From: Caprimulgus europaeus
Lineage: Eukaryota; Chordata; Aves; Caprimulgiformes; Caprimulgidae
Direction of reading: 5' to 3'
Assembly: GCA_907165065.1 (NCBI GenBank)
Contig: OU015529.1
Coordinates: forward strand, 8,481,054-8,545,053
DNA: 64,000 nucleotides
Below are positions 13,430 through 25,200 of this stretch, piece by piece. The notes beneath the pieces are model-generated. The model was not told where the DNA came from. It was given only the letters and a program-made list of their open reading frames with translations, and did no database searches. The position numbers and the translations under genes are program-made. The stretch's first letter is position 1. Every line of letters starts with the position of its first letter.

Positions 13430-14839
13430 AATTTCAGAGAAAAAGTATTTCTCTGTCTCTTTAAAAATGAGGGAGTTTTTTTCTCTTGATCCTAAAAAGT
13501 AACTGTCTCCAGGTCCAATACAGAGGCATGGCTAGTTTTCCCTAGGCTTTTTTTATATCTAGAATAATAACTTCTTTTTTGGGCTATCTTCCTCTTTCTT
13601 CCTAACTACTTCAAGTACTTATATGACTCCAATTCATCTTTTTTGGTCATAAAAAGGGAAAACAACTTCCTCTGGCCTCAGAGGTTCTGTTAGATTCTCA
13701 TATGCAAGGTATATAACATATAATCTATACTTTAAAAAAATCTTATTATGTCATCTGTGTAATTATTTATTCATAATTATGTGTGTATTTTCATGGTGAT
13801 TTAGCAATGTTCTCTTATTTAATGTATTTATTAAACATGACAAAAGATTTGATTTTGCACTCTTTATTTAAAAGGTTACTCATCCCTGGTTTGACAATTT
13901 TAAAGAGAATCCACAGGACACAAACTTTTGCATAATTTTTAGTTTGAGTCTTCCAAACAGAAATGTTTGTCATAGATTACATTATTCATAAGACAAATGT
14001 ATTTTTATACTTGGAGAAATTAGTATGTTTTACATTCACCCTGCAACAGCTGGTTTAGTCTGGCATTATATTTTTTCAGAGCTGTTGAGGGATTTGTTTA
14101 GCTCAATAGGATTTGTATTGATTTCTGTTTCACTTTTTTTTTGGTGAGCTTTGTTCTTGTTTTGTTGTTATATTGATTCTGAGAGCTTTAGCCATTTGAG
14201 TTACTACAAATTTTGCTATATTTATGCTGCAATTCTACTACAATAATCAAGAATTTAGACCCTCACAGCTATCAAAACCAAAACACCCCCTCACAACAAA
14301 CAAACCACCCCTGAAAAAAACTAAATTGGAACTGGTTTCCTGGAATCTGAATAATCTCTGAAACATGGCTTACCATATTTATTTTCCCTAGATTTTTTTT
14401 TTCAGGTGACTTAGGGACATTCATTTATATTATTAATTTATAGTTATACGTTACTATTGCTCATTCCACCTACCTGAAATGTATATGTAGAATGCTGGTA
14501 AAAGCCAATGAGTTCTGTTTTGTGTCATATCTGAGTATTTAATCTATATGGATAGAACAACAGTATAAATATGAGATGATTGCAAAAGACACGTAAGGAT
14601 CCTTGTAAATAAAAGCAACTATAAGTGAATTCACTCGAAGTTAAAAAATAAGATTTCCTGGTCAATTAACCAATACACTTAATATAAGCAAGCAGCCTTA
14701 AATGAATAAAATAATCAGGATAAACTCAGCCATCCTAGCAAATCCCAAATTTATAGCTGTTTCCAGCAATTAAACCCAGAAATAGCATTGCTTTAGCTTT
14801 CTGTTATGCAACTGTATCATTTTGCAGTATGCCCTGGAT

Positions 14840-14950
14840 TAGATCAAAGCCCACAGGCAGTAGTTGTCTAACTTTAAAAGAGTTCGATGGTCCCATAGAA
14901 GTCAGAGGGACTAAGTTGTTTAAAATTAAGCACGTCCTAAGAGGATCTCT
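14840..14950 (+). repeat. Possible ancient amniote repeat remnant
   Basis: CCCATAGAAGTCAGAGGGAC followed by TTAAAATTAAGCACGTCCTAA resembles a common old amniote interspersed repeat (AAGTCAATGGGACT ... TTAAGCACGTGCTTAA as I remember it). Decayed; family not certain. Confidence 0.3.
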
Positions 14951-16054
14951 CCTAGGGAAGAGACCAAAAAAACCTTATAAGAATGTCAGCTCCAACAGCA
15001 CTTGTTATTGAGAATGATAATTCCAGCCTCTTGGAACTATCCGAGTTAACCCAGTGGATCAGAATACGCTTTGATACCAGTGCTGCAGATCAAACCTTGC
15101 CAGACTTCAAACTACAGCTGTGTCCCAAGAGGAAAAAACTTTCTTCATCACAGGCAGAATTTGGTCAGCTTCCAAAAGTGATTTATTCCTCCCTTAATAA
15201 AACATCTTTTGCAGGTTTAGGTGTGACAGACACATTCTGTAGCTTGGAGAACTCTGGATGTAGGAAAGCTAGTGAAAAGCAATTATCCACCCCACCCCCT
15301 CAGGGTGGGAAGCAGATTGAAAATTATTTGCACACACAGTTGTGTGTGATAAGACAATGACCACAGAGTGGACTGAGGTTGAGCAGAGTGAATGTTTTCA
15401 CATGGTCCTGTTATAACCATATGAATCATAAAGTCAGTTCCTTCTGTGGGGTTGGGAACTGCTGTAGCAGTTCTATGTCCCACATGCTGGAATAACTAGG
15501 GCTCCTTATTCAGTGGAAAATCTTCACCACTTCTCTAGAAGCGTGGCTTTTTCATTTAGAACACTGTTTTATCTTTGCTGTCAAGCACGGAAGCTAGCAC
15601 TCAGTATTTGGTGAGTTGTGGGAGAAGAAGGAAAGATTTGTCTTGTAATCAGAGGACAAACACTAAGTAATGGACTGGCTTACCATCACTGCAGGCATCT
15701 AATGCTCAGTAGATTTCGAAACTATTCTGGACTACCATGCAGTATTGCTGGAGTTGAGCTGTTTCAGAGCGTTTGTTACAGAATTGCATTGCCAAGGTAT
15801 GAACTAAATAGCCACAGCTTCTGTTAAGTATTTCTTGATGGTAATAACAGTCTTCCTCTCAAATGAGACTACATCACTACCTTAAAAATAGGAGAGTGTT
15901 CATTCTAAAAAATAGTACATAGAGAATAGAGCTGGTAATACAGGAATTCAGCTGTACGTGTAGTAGACTGTACTGTCCACTCATGGGCAACAGAGTGGAA
16001 ACTAAACACGGGTAACTATTGAACTTGAGGATAAAACACAAAACTCCCACCACT

Positions 16055-16219
16055 TTTAAATGAACAAAATTTTATTTTGAAGAAAGGTAAAAACAGATGC
16101 AAACTGTGGTTTAATCAAAGAGAAAAATAGAAGCAAACTTGATAGAGCCTGAGTAAACTGGTTTTAAAATACTCGAAGACTAGCTTCTATGACACTCCAT
16201 ATTACATGCCACATATTGT
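16055..16219 (-). other. CCDC172: CCDC172 3' untranslated region
   Basis: This is the short (about 165 nt) non-coding remainder of the last exon, from the stop codon to the presumed cleavage site. The end is placed from the polyadenylation signal at 16076-16071 and is approximate to 10-20 bases. Confidence 0.6.
16071..16076 (-). terminator. Polyadenylation signal of CCDC172
   Basis: AATAAA on the minus strand lies 144 bases after the stop codon. It is followed within 15-40 bases by a GU-rich stretch (GTGGTGGGAGTTTTGTG), the usual downstream element. This is the first good signal after the stop. Confidence 0.7.
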
Positions 16220-16252
16220 TCACTTGCCTGAAGGCTTTTTTTGTGATAAATT
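16220..16252 (-). CDS. CCDC172: CCDC172 coding exon 8 (last codons and stop)
   Basis: The acceptor TTTCTCTTTTCCAG precedes 16252. Eleven codons, [10 protein letters not shown] then TGA at 16222-16220, close the reading frame one residue shorter than the mammalian protein. The LSQKK..S.K pattern resembles the mammalian C-terminus. The exon is too short to be recognised on its own; the call rests on frame, splice site and position in the gene. Confidence 0.85.
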   Translation of the reverse strand, partial: NLSQKKPSGK

Positions 16253-19200
16253 CTGGAAAAGAGAAAGAATTAAATTATAGAAAATTAAATCTAATGTGTT
16301 CACTGTGTTCTTTACAGAGAAGTTTTTAAACATTAAGATGTTTTTCTGTTTTGGAAGTTTGACAGGCATGATAAAATTAACGGATAAAGTATAAGTTACA
16401 TGCCTCCAACAGAAACTTGAAACTGATCATAAAAGCGGGTAATAAAAATTTCCCAGGACTGTTATTCTGCTGTTGATGCTAGTGGCAGCTGCATCTTCAA
16501 ACAGCACAATCAGGGGCTCTGAGATGAACCTTTAAAACCCCTTCATTTCCCAAAATGATACTTCAAAATATTTTTTTCTCTTTGTATTTTTATACCGATG
16601 GACAATCAAGAAATTTGAAGTTAGGATTGACATTCAGAGAAAAAAACCACACTGTAATAAGTTTTTGTAAGGAACTTGTGAGTGGACAAAATAAAATATT
16701 ACATAAAAAGATGCTATTATCATCCTATTTCTCTATATTCCCATCTTCCATTTAACTGACAGCTGGAGGTAAAGATTAATTTAGCTCCTACATGTATAAT
16801 CTTTTGCAGCTTTGAAGAAGCTAATGATTAGTACTAGTCCTCCAAACAGGTCTTGTGCTAAAAATGCATATTTAAATTCTTTTCTAGGCTTCCCTTTTCT
16901 CTGAGAAATGCTATTCCTGGACATTTGGAAATAATAGGCTAAAACAAATAAGAATTGAAGTAAAACAAATAAGAATTGAAGTGCACCTGCAATGCAAGGA
17001 TGTTTGGCTGTGTACATAGTATAAAAAACTGCTTATCAAAACCCACTGCTAATCATCTTAAATTACACTTTTAAAACTAAAATTATCAAACACTGAAAAT
17101 ACATAATGAAAATGGCATACCATTTGCAGAGTTTCAATTTCAATTCGAAGAGTCTCGCAAATACTTTCCCAATCATCATCTTTGCAATTTTCCAATTCTT
17201 TCTTAAGCCTATGTCAAAAAAAAAAAATAAATAAATAAAAATCAGACCAGAGATCTTGTGCTTGGGTAACTATTTTTTTTTCAGCTTTGGTCCCAGTTTT
17301 CAGTTTGACTCATGTGAGAAAACCCTCATTGATCTATTTGCGTGATCAGGATTTCAGGTTGCTCGTTTTGTAACTGGCAGTCCAATGCTGCTCTCCTGCA
17401 ATATCGCTGGATTTCATTCAGTACTGGCAGTTGTGATGACAATGTGAGGAACTTCAGAAAATCACATTTTGGGTTTTTACAAAGTATGTCTTGACTAAGT
17501 AATTTGTTAGACGGATTTTTGGACTGTATTGTTTTCATAAACCATGAAAGATTCATGGCCTCTTTAGTCATCCTTTTCCTTACGTGAATTTGAATGTTGG
17601 TACCGTATGTTACTCGCTTTCCCTGAGTATCTACTCGTAGCTGTTGGTGGGGACAGAATGTTGGATTAGAAGGATCCTCTGCCTGACCCTGTGCAGCCAT
17701 TCCTGGGCAATCATTGCCCCATACTCCACCACAGATTCCTTCCCTGTTGCTGCTTTTCTCTCCCCACTGCTCCTATTATTCTTCAGCACCTACTGACTGT
17801 TTCCCAATAATCTCAGCCAGGAATTACCCAACTTTTGTATAATGAGGACTAATTTTAATATAGTGATTTTTGCATTCAAAAGAGCATCAACTTTTTCCTT
17901 GTTCTTTCAAGATTATATGATACCCCAAATGACACTACTAGCATATATCTTCAAAAATATTTTTAAAAATTATTTTTAATGTGAAATATGAGTAACTTAA
18001 CATTCAAATCTGCTAGGAAATCAGACAGCATGGACCCAGCACCATACAGGGAGCTACCTCTGGATGCACAGGAAGTGATCAACAAAAAAAAATTGCAGTG
18101 TGCAGTTTGATTTTCCTGAATGAGTAGAGATATTCATAGCAGAAATGCTTGCAGGGATAGAACTTTCTTTTGTCTCTTTGAGGCATTAAGCAATTTTGTC
18201 AAATAGCTCTTTGCTAATTTTTGCCTTAGGTATGGAAATGTTTAACAAAACGAACCTTAGCAACAGGATTCTCAATTGCTGCAGCTCCTGAAACACTGCA
18301 GCTCCTCTCCAAATGTTTTTGTAGAATGAAAAGAGACAGAAGACTTGACTTACCTAACAGTGTCTGCAAACCAGGCTCACAAATCCAGAGTTTTGAGAAA
18401 CTGAAAAATGCAGTATAACTGGGGAAAAACCCTCTATAGAAAAAGACTTTTCAGGGAAATATCAGTTTTTGAGAAATGCATAAGACATCAGTCCTGCTAA
18501 AAGTAGACACCTAAACTTTGCATATAAATGACTTTAGTGGTTTAAATTAATACTTAGTAGGCCAAGAGACATCTATGCAAGAGCTTTTAATGGTCTGATG
18601 AATACAAGATGATGAGATTATACCGAGTGTTTCCATGGCTGTCAGAAGAAAAGCATAACAAGAAAGCTAGTTACCCTTAGTACAGTTTCAACAAATAATG
18701 AAAATGTTGTAGGACAGATAAACTAGAAAAAGGAGGAAAACTATGTATTCTGCTTCTCATTAAATAGCTAAACTGATGCTTTGCAGCAGGCCCTTGTTTA
18801 TTCTGAAGTTGAAAGACGAGATAGCAACCATTTTTACCTTTATATACTGTAATAGGGAATAAAGTATTTAAACCTTTTATATAGATAATGTACCTCTTTA
18901 GCTGTCCTACTGCAGATAGAGTTTGTTTTCTACACAAGAAAATGGCTTTATTAAAAGTAAAAGGTATAGCTTCATATGAGAGGAATAGATGAGTCACCAC
19001 GTGGCATTAGAATAGTAGCGCAAGAGTGGAATGCAAGTTAATTTTGCTGTTCTTGTGGAAAATGTAAATATCTTGCCATCAGTATGGAAATAGTATGAGC
19101 TCTGTGTGTGTTAGAAAGGAGTAAAAATACCTCTTATTTCAGAAATATTTCTCCTGCATTCATAACACATACAAGTGTTCAAGCAAAAGGAAATTTTTAA

Positions 19201-22200
19201 CTACACTTTAAGAAAAGAAATATTCACTCTTCTGTAGTACAGTGTTAGGTTTCAGACCATTTTCATTGACAGAAGTTCACTTCAAGGTCTAAGATCAGCT
19301 TCTGATCTTGATTAAATCAGCTTAACTTCATTCTTTGCTCCTCAGTTTTTCTGTCTGTGTTCTCTGTTAGCGTGATATTAGAACCCTGATTTGTTTAAAA
19401 CAAAAAAAAGCCCTACTTTGCCTAATTTATTTTAGGAAAAGACATAGTCTGTTAATCTCAGAGAAAATGCTCCCATTGTCTTTCACATTGTAAATGTGAT
19501 GCATACTCTGTTCGCTACTTGTCAGCTAACAGTGATACCGGTCCATGTTAGTTGTACACTAAGGATAGAACAACCACAAGATAAGCAGTAAAAGTTGCTT
19601 ATCTGTGTCTTGGGATTGTGAATTAATTACTATTGATGATGTGCTTTGAAACTGTGAGGTTTTGCATGTGGATTTTAAAATTTTACTTAAAATATTTTAT
19701 AAAACTTTGAAATGTGGTGACAGCACAACTCCTTACATAGCATGGGGCAGAGGTGATAAAAGACATTCATTCAAATGTGGTGTTTAATTTTTACATTAAT
19801 CAATTGAGTCTGCTTTCAAGTCTTCCTTCTTTCTTATTTAGAAGCTAGATAATTACAGTATGTGCCAGGAATATTATACTCACAAAACAAGGGCTGTCTG
19901 TTAGCTTACAGTCTACACAATTAATGCATTGGAGACGCCTGAGTTACTGAATAAATGATGAAGTTTTACCAGAAGGAACGTGAGACAATGGAACTATAAA
20001 AAAAAATGCTTAACCTGGAAGCAGATTTAGCTTTTTTGTTTTATCTTTAAGATAAGCAAGATATTCATATACATCTTTCCACTATCAGATTGAATGTGCA
20101 AACTGATTAGTCATGAAACTATACTGTCTACATGGAGGGCAAGTTTTCTGTCAGCTTTGGAAATTGAGAGAGGTTCACCTTTTGCCAGATCAGGATTAAT
20201 ATGACAATTATATCTTCCTTATGACTATGATAAAAAGCAAATCTCTTAAAAAAACCAAAAAAATCTGAAAAAGCATATTAGCATTTGGCCCTCTATATCT
20301 TTTGTTTTTCTTTTATTTTTATCATTTTAGTCTCTGTGATGATAATGTATATCTTTCAGAAAATTTATTTTGCTGGATCAACAGTGTGTTGGTAAGTTAC
20401 AACATCACAAGTCATGGGCTCTAAAGAACAGCTGGAATTGAAATGCCATATTTGTGAAAGGAGGTTTGACTATTTCTTTGGAAAACATTCGAGATAAATA
20501 GCTATAGCAAAACTCTAGCCTTAAATCAAGTTGGTGGGAGAACAGCATCAGCATCTTTTTGGATGCTACCTTGCCCTAGACTGAGCTCTGCTATCAGTGG
20601 TCCATTTTCCATTACTCTTGAATGCCAGAAGTGACAAAGAGATGAAGAAGGAGGCGATCACTGAAGATGATCGATTCTGCAGCTTTGAAATGAGCACAGC
20701 TATTAAATGCCATTGGTATTTGTGGTTGATACGCACTCTTCTTGAATTTCAGCTGTATATGCAGAAGACAAATAGGAAAAATAATTGTGAAATCAATACA
20801 TGCTGATATTATGAATTGAGCTATGATGAAAATAATGTTATTGTCAAAAACGTTTCTCCAAAAATCATCCACTGATTCATTTTACTGCATCAAGATTTCA
20901 GGAGCCCAACCTGACATTCCAGGAACAATTTTACGTAAAGAGAAGAATTAGTTTGTGTAGAAGGCAGAGTGAATATGTGCTATTAGAGCCTTTTTTTTTT
21001 CCTAATAACCCCACCTGGTTATTGTTAGAGTTACAGAAGGAGCAGATTGTCTCTTTTTTATGTTTTGCTGAGACAAGTAAAATATTTTTTTCTTATTTTC
21101 CTTCTTATCTTTGCCCTGTTTATTACCACCATTTTATTTTTTAACCATAAATACAAAGGAAAATATTACAATGTATTATAAAATGGAGTTGCTTGACACA
21201 GATATAGAGGGCATAGAATTTATGGTATAAACCAAAGTTTCCTAAGAAGTTATATATAAACTTGAGAGAATGTACGTTAATTTTCCTGAATTTTATCATA
21301 AATGTCAGGAGAAACATTTATCAAGGTTTTAAGACTATACTGAGATTGAAAAAAAGTGTAGAAGACTCTGGATTATTGTCTCAAGGCAAAGTAGAGCTAA
21401 CATGTTGTAGTCATTCAGTCTCAGTTCAGTACTGGGACTAAGTTAATGTGCATGTTTCTATAGTGAGAGTAAGATTTCACTGGGTATCTACGCTTTGCTG
21501 ACACTACTAAACAGAAAAATGTTATTGATACAGCTGAAGAAGTCAATAAATTTCAGACTATTATCCACTGATTGAGGAACGGAGAAATTGAGTCCTAAAT
21601 GGAATTCAGTATCTCAAAACATAAACTCAAGCATTTGAGTTGAACAAATAAATTATAAAAGTATGTGCTTGATGAAGCAGAAATAGAGTAAAAATTAAGA
21701 AAGTGATCTCGTAGTACTAATAAATGCTTACGAGAAGATGAAACATGAAAGCAAACAGGATAATAGGCTATATAAAAATGGGAATTAAATGTAAATTAAA
21801 ATAAATTTAAATATCAGATAAAATAAGAAAATTTCAGCTTTTAGTGGTCTGGATCAAATGCTGGTTGTAAAATACATAATTATAATTGATTAAAGCTTGC
21901 ATTTTGAGAATGCTATCAGGCAACTACTTGTAAAAGTAGTTATAGGTCTTAAAAAGTGTGGAGGTTTGGTTTTGTTTTGTTTTTAATTTATATCTCCCAG
22001 ATACATAAAACGTCCCAAGACGTCTTTAAGGAACATATTTTTATAGATGAATAAGCCTGGAAAGGTTAAGGCATATTGAATTAAACTACACATTTAGGAT
22101 GAGATTTGCTTCTCTGCAGACAGCAAACCAGAGTTACGCAGACTACTTTCCATAGGAACTTTAAGAACAAGTTACACAGGAAAGAATAAATTTACAAGCA

Positions 22201-25200
22201 CCAGAAACATCAAAAGTGAAATGTATTTCTAGGGATCAATAAGACTTCTGTTGAAAGGCAGGGAAAATAAATATGGGTCAATGATCCTTCTAGTTCAAAT
22301 ATCTTGAATTTTCTGTTGTACAGGGAAAATCAGATCTCAGTTTGGATTGCTGGAATTAGTGTCTCTGTACTGTACTACTTTGCTTCATGTGAACTATATA
22401 ATTTTCTCAGAGCTAGAAAGGATTTAGAAATGTCCTTGTTTCCTTCTGCATTACGGGCTCTCCATTCTCTGGTCATATTCCAGGTTGAATGCATCTTTCT
22501 TGAAAAGCAGGTGAGAGATTTGTACACAGTATTCCTACACCCTCCTGGTTTTTGATGGAAATACCTCTTGCTTTTATCTTTTCCACAGCTATATTTACTT
22601 TTGATGGTTATAGCTGACTTTTGATTACTGTGTGCTCAGGCCACTCTCCTCCTTTGCTTCCAGGTACCTATTATTAAAGTCCTCAGCTGTACATAAACTT
22701 GCACTATGTATAATTACATTCCTCCTCTTTTTTAGTTACTTCAGTCTACCAGGTCTCGAGTGTTTCAATTGTTTTACACTGTTGTCTTAAAATACTTTCT
22801 ATTCCAAAGTTATTATTTAAAACATTAAGCAAGACCAGACAGCTGTGACTGCAGTTACCTTTGTCCAGACACAAAATTTCTTTTTTCAGACCTATTATTG
22901 TTATTTTTAGTTAATCCCTTACCAAAAAAATTGAATATGTCTTCCCCAGGTTAACTAGTAGTTTCCCATGTGGGATAACATTAAATACTTTGCTAATGTC
23001 TAGATGGATGGCATAGCATTTTCTTTGACTAACCAATTGGTTGTCTTATTAAAGAAAGACATCATTAGTCACATCTGATCTACTTTTTGTAAATCCATAC
23101 TGCAATTTATAATGGAAACCTATTTTAACCTAATTCAAGCTATAATAGTTCCACTGGGCACTGCTATTAAAAAGAAAAGCTTAAAAAATCGATGAGGAGA
23201 TTGTCATTAAAAAACTCATTTTGGACCACATATATTACTCGACAGATTGATATTTCCTGATTATAAAATTTAACATAAAATTAAATTGCAAATATATTTT
23301 TTTAAACTACCAGAACGCTGTATGGCCTTAGGCAGTCCACTGTTAGCGTGAAATATTTGTTCAGCTCTAATGAACATACCTCCTGCATAATTTGTATGAA
23401 AGAAAGCATCACTTTTTCCTTCCTAATTCTGGTGATGGAGTTTATTTTTGTACATTATGACATATAAGAAGCACTGCTAAATTTTCAGGAATTAGGCAAG
23501 TATACAAAGCCTTGAACTACTTACAAAGTAAGCTGACCCCACGCATTTCCCTTCTGCTACTGCTTTTCTGAAGTAGAAGAGAAATTCGGGTTTCAAAGAA
23601 ACAATTTATCCCTATTCTATCTTAAAAATAGCATGGAAAATATCAATTCTAGATAGAAACTATCTGTTCTTAGTTTAAATAAACTTTAATTAAAATTATT
23701 TCTAGGTTGCTTTACATAAGGCAACACATCAAATTAAAATAAAGAAGATAATTAATATAGTACAATGAGTATAATAGTGACATGACATAGCTAGGAATTT
23801 ACTGGTATTAGTTTGTCTCCGCTTGGCTCCTGTATTGTTCCACTTAAGTGACGCTACTTGCTACCTGCCAAGGAAATGTGACTCAAGAGAGCTGATTCCA
23901 AAGTTCTTTCCTGCTCTTTTGTGTTGAGGTTGGCATTGGCAAAACAGATGATTAAAATAAGGCTTTTGATTTTAAGAGCAGATCTTTTCTGTAAAAAAGA
24001 CCTCTTTTCTTAAGTATTTCTCTGAATTATTTGCCTGTATCATGAAACTTAAAATTCCAGGTTGCTTGCTCTGAGGAAGAGGGTACAGTGTCTTCTCCAT
24101 AACTAATATCTGTGCTTAACACTCAAATTTTGGTTAGATTTTTCCTGTATTCGATATATATTAGAACAAGTCTATAACTGCAGCACCACCAGCTGTTGGA
24201 ATTACCAGTGTGTGCTTCTCATGACCTTTGTAATTCTTTGATGGATTTGGGAGAAATGTTATGAAACTGCAGACATGGTATAAGGCATTTTTCTCAGATC
24301 AAAGATGAATTGCTGTAATTTGAATTAGCTGGCTACATTCTTCAGCTGAAATGCAATTTACTTTAAGATATATACTTAATTGTAATGAAGATTCTTGCCT
24401 TGCCAGCTACTTTTGATATTGATTTTTAAGCTGGGGCTAGGTATGTGTTACAATAACAGACTTACAGGGTGGTCTGGGAGCTACATATATCAGGTTATTG
24501 ATGCTGACTGTCTCTCACATTTGTTCTAAGGAAGCATTAAAAACATTGGTATTTTTACTGTTTAAAAAGTCACATGGTTTCCTGTTCTGTAAAAAAAAGA
24601 ATAAAAATTTTGTGTTTATTTAACAGAAAAAAAATTATATGATTTTCAGTAAAAACTAAAATTATATTCTTGCAATAGATTCTGTATGACACTAGACATT
24701 GTCATTTTTAACCAGCACTCTGATGTGCTGGACATATCTCCTTTAAGTATTTCATGCATTTTGAATGGAAGATATGTGTATATACATGACATTATATCTT
24801 AATGTCACAGCGAAACTACAGAGGGACCAGAGCAGCTATGATCTCATCAAATGCTAGGAAATGAGGTGGTGACTGGTTTGTTGCAAATAATGCTGTGGTG
24901 TAGGCACAAGCCAGTGCATATGTATTGATCTATGGGCTGTCTTCTTCCCCTCGTGTGATCCACAATGATAATTGGTTCATTGGATAACTCCGACTGGAAG
25001 AGATGTCAGGAGGTCATCTAGCGCAATGTCCGTCTCAAGGCAGGTCAGACCAGGTTACTCAGGACTTTATCCAGTCAAGTCTTAAAACCTTCAAGGATGA
25101 AAACTATGCAGCCTCTCTGGGCAACATTTTCTATACTGTCCTCATGATAAAAAAGTTTTCTGTTAGATTCATCTAAACCCCTCTTATTTCATCTTCTTTT

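Larger units (their letters stand above)
12126..16054. other. Intergenic downstream of CCDC172
   Basis: The stretch holds a T29 run (12703-12731), an 18-bp phrase ACTTGTTGAATCTCAGTG repeated at 13391 and 13412, an A/C-rich patch near 14275-14330, and a less AT-rich block at 14829-15360 with two overlapping ORFs of 60 and 125 codons and no known domain. No pancreatic-lipase exon (the mammalian neighbour family) could be found. Confidence 0.5.

Noticed and set aside
1-16054. Pancreatic lipase family exons expected next to CCDC172 by mammalian synteny
   Set aside because: I looked for the GHSLGAH active-site region and other lipase features on both strands and found none; the genes are either beyond the left edge or absent.
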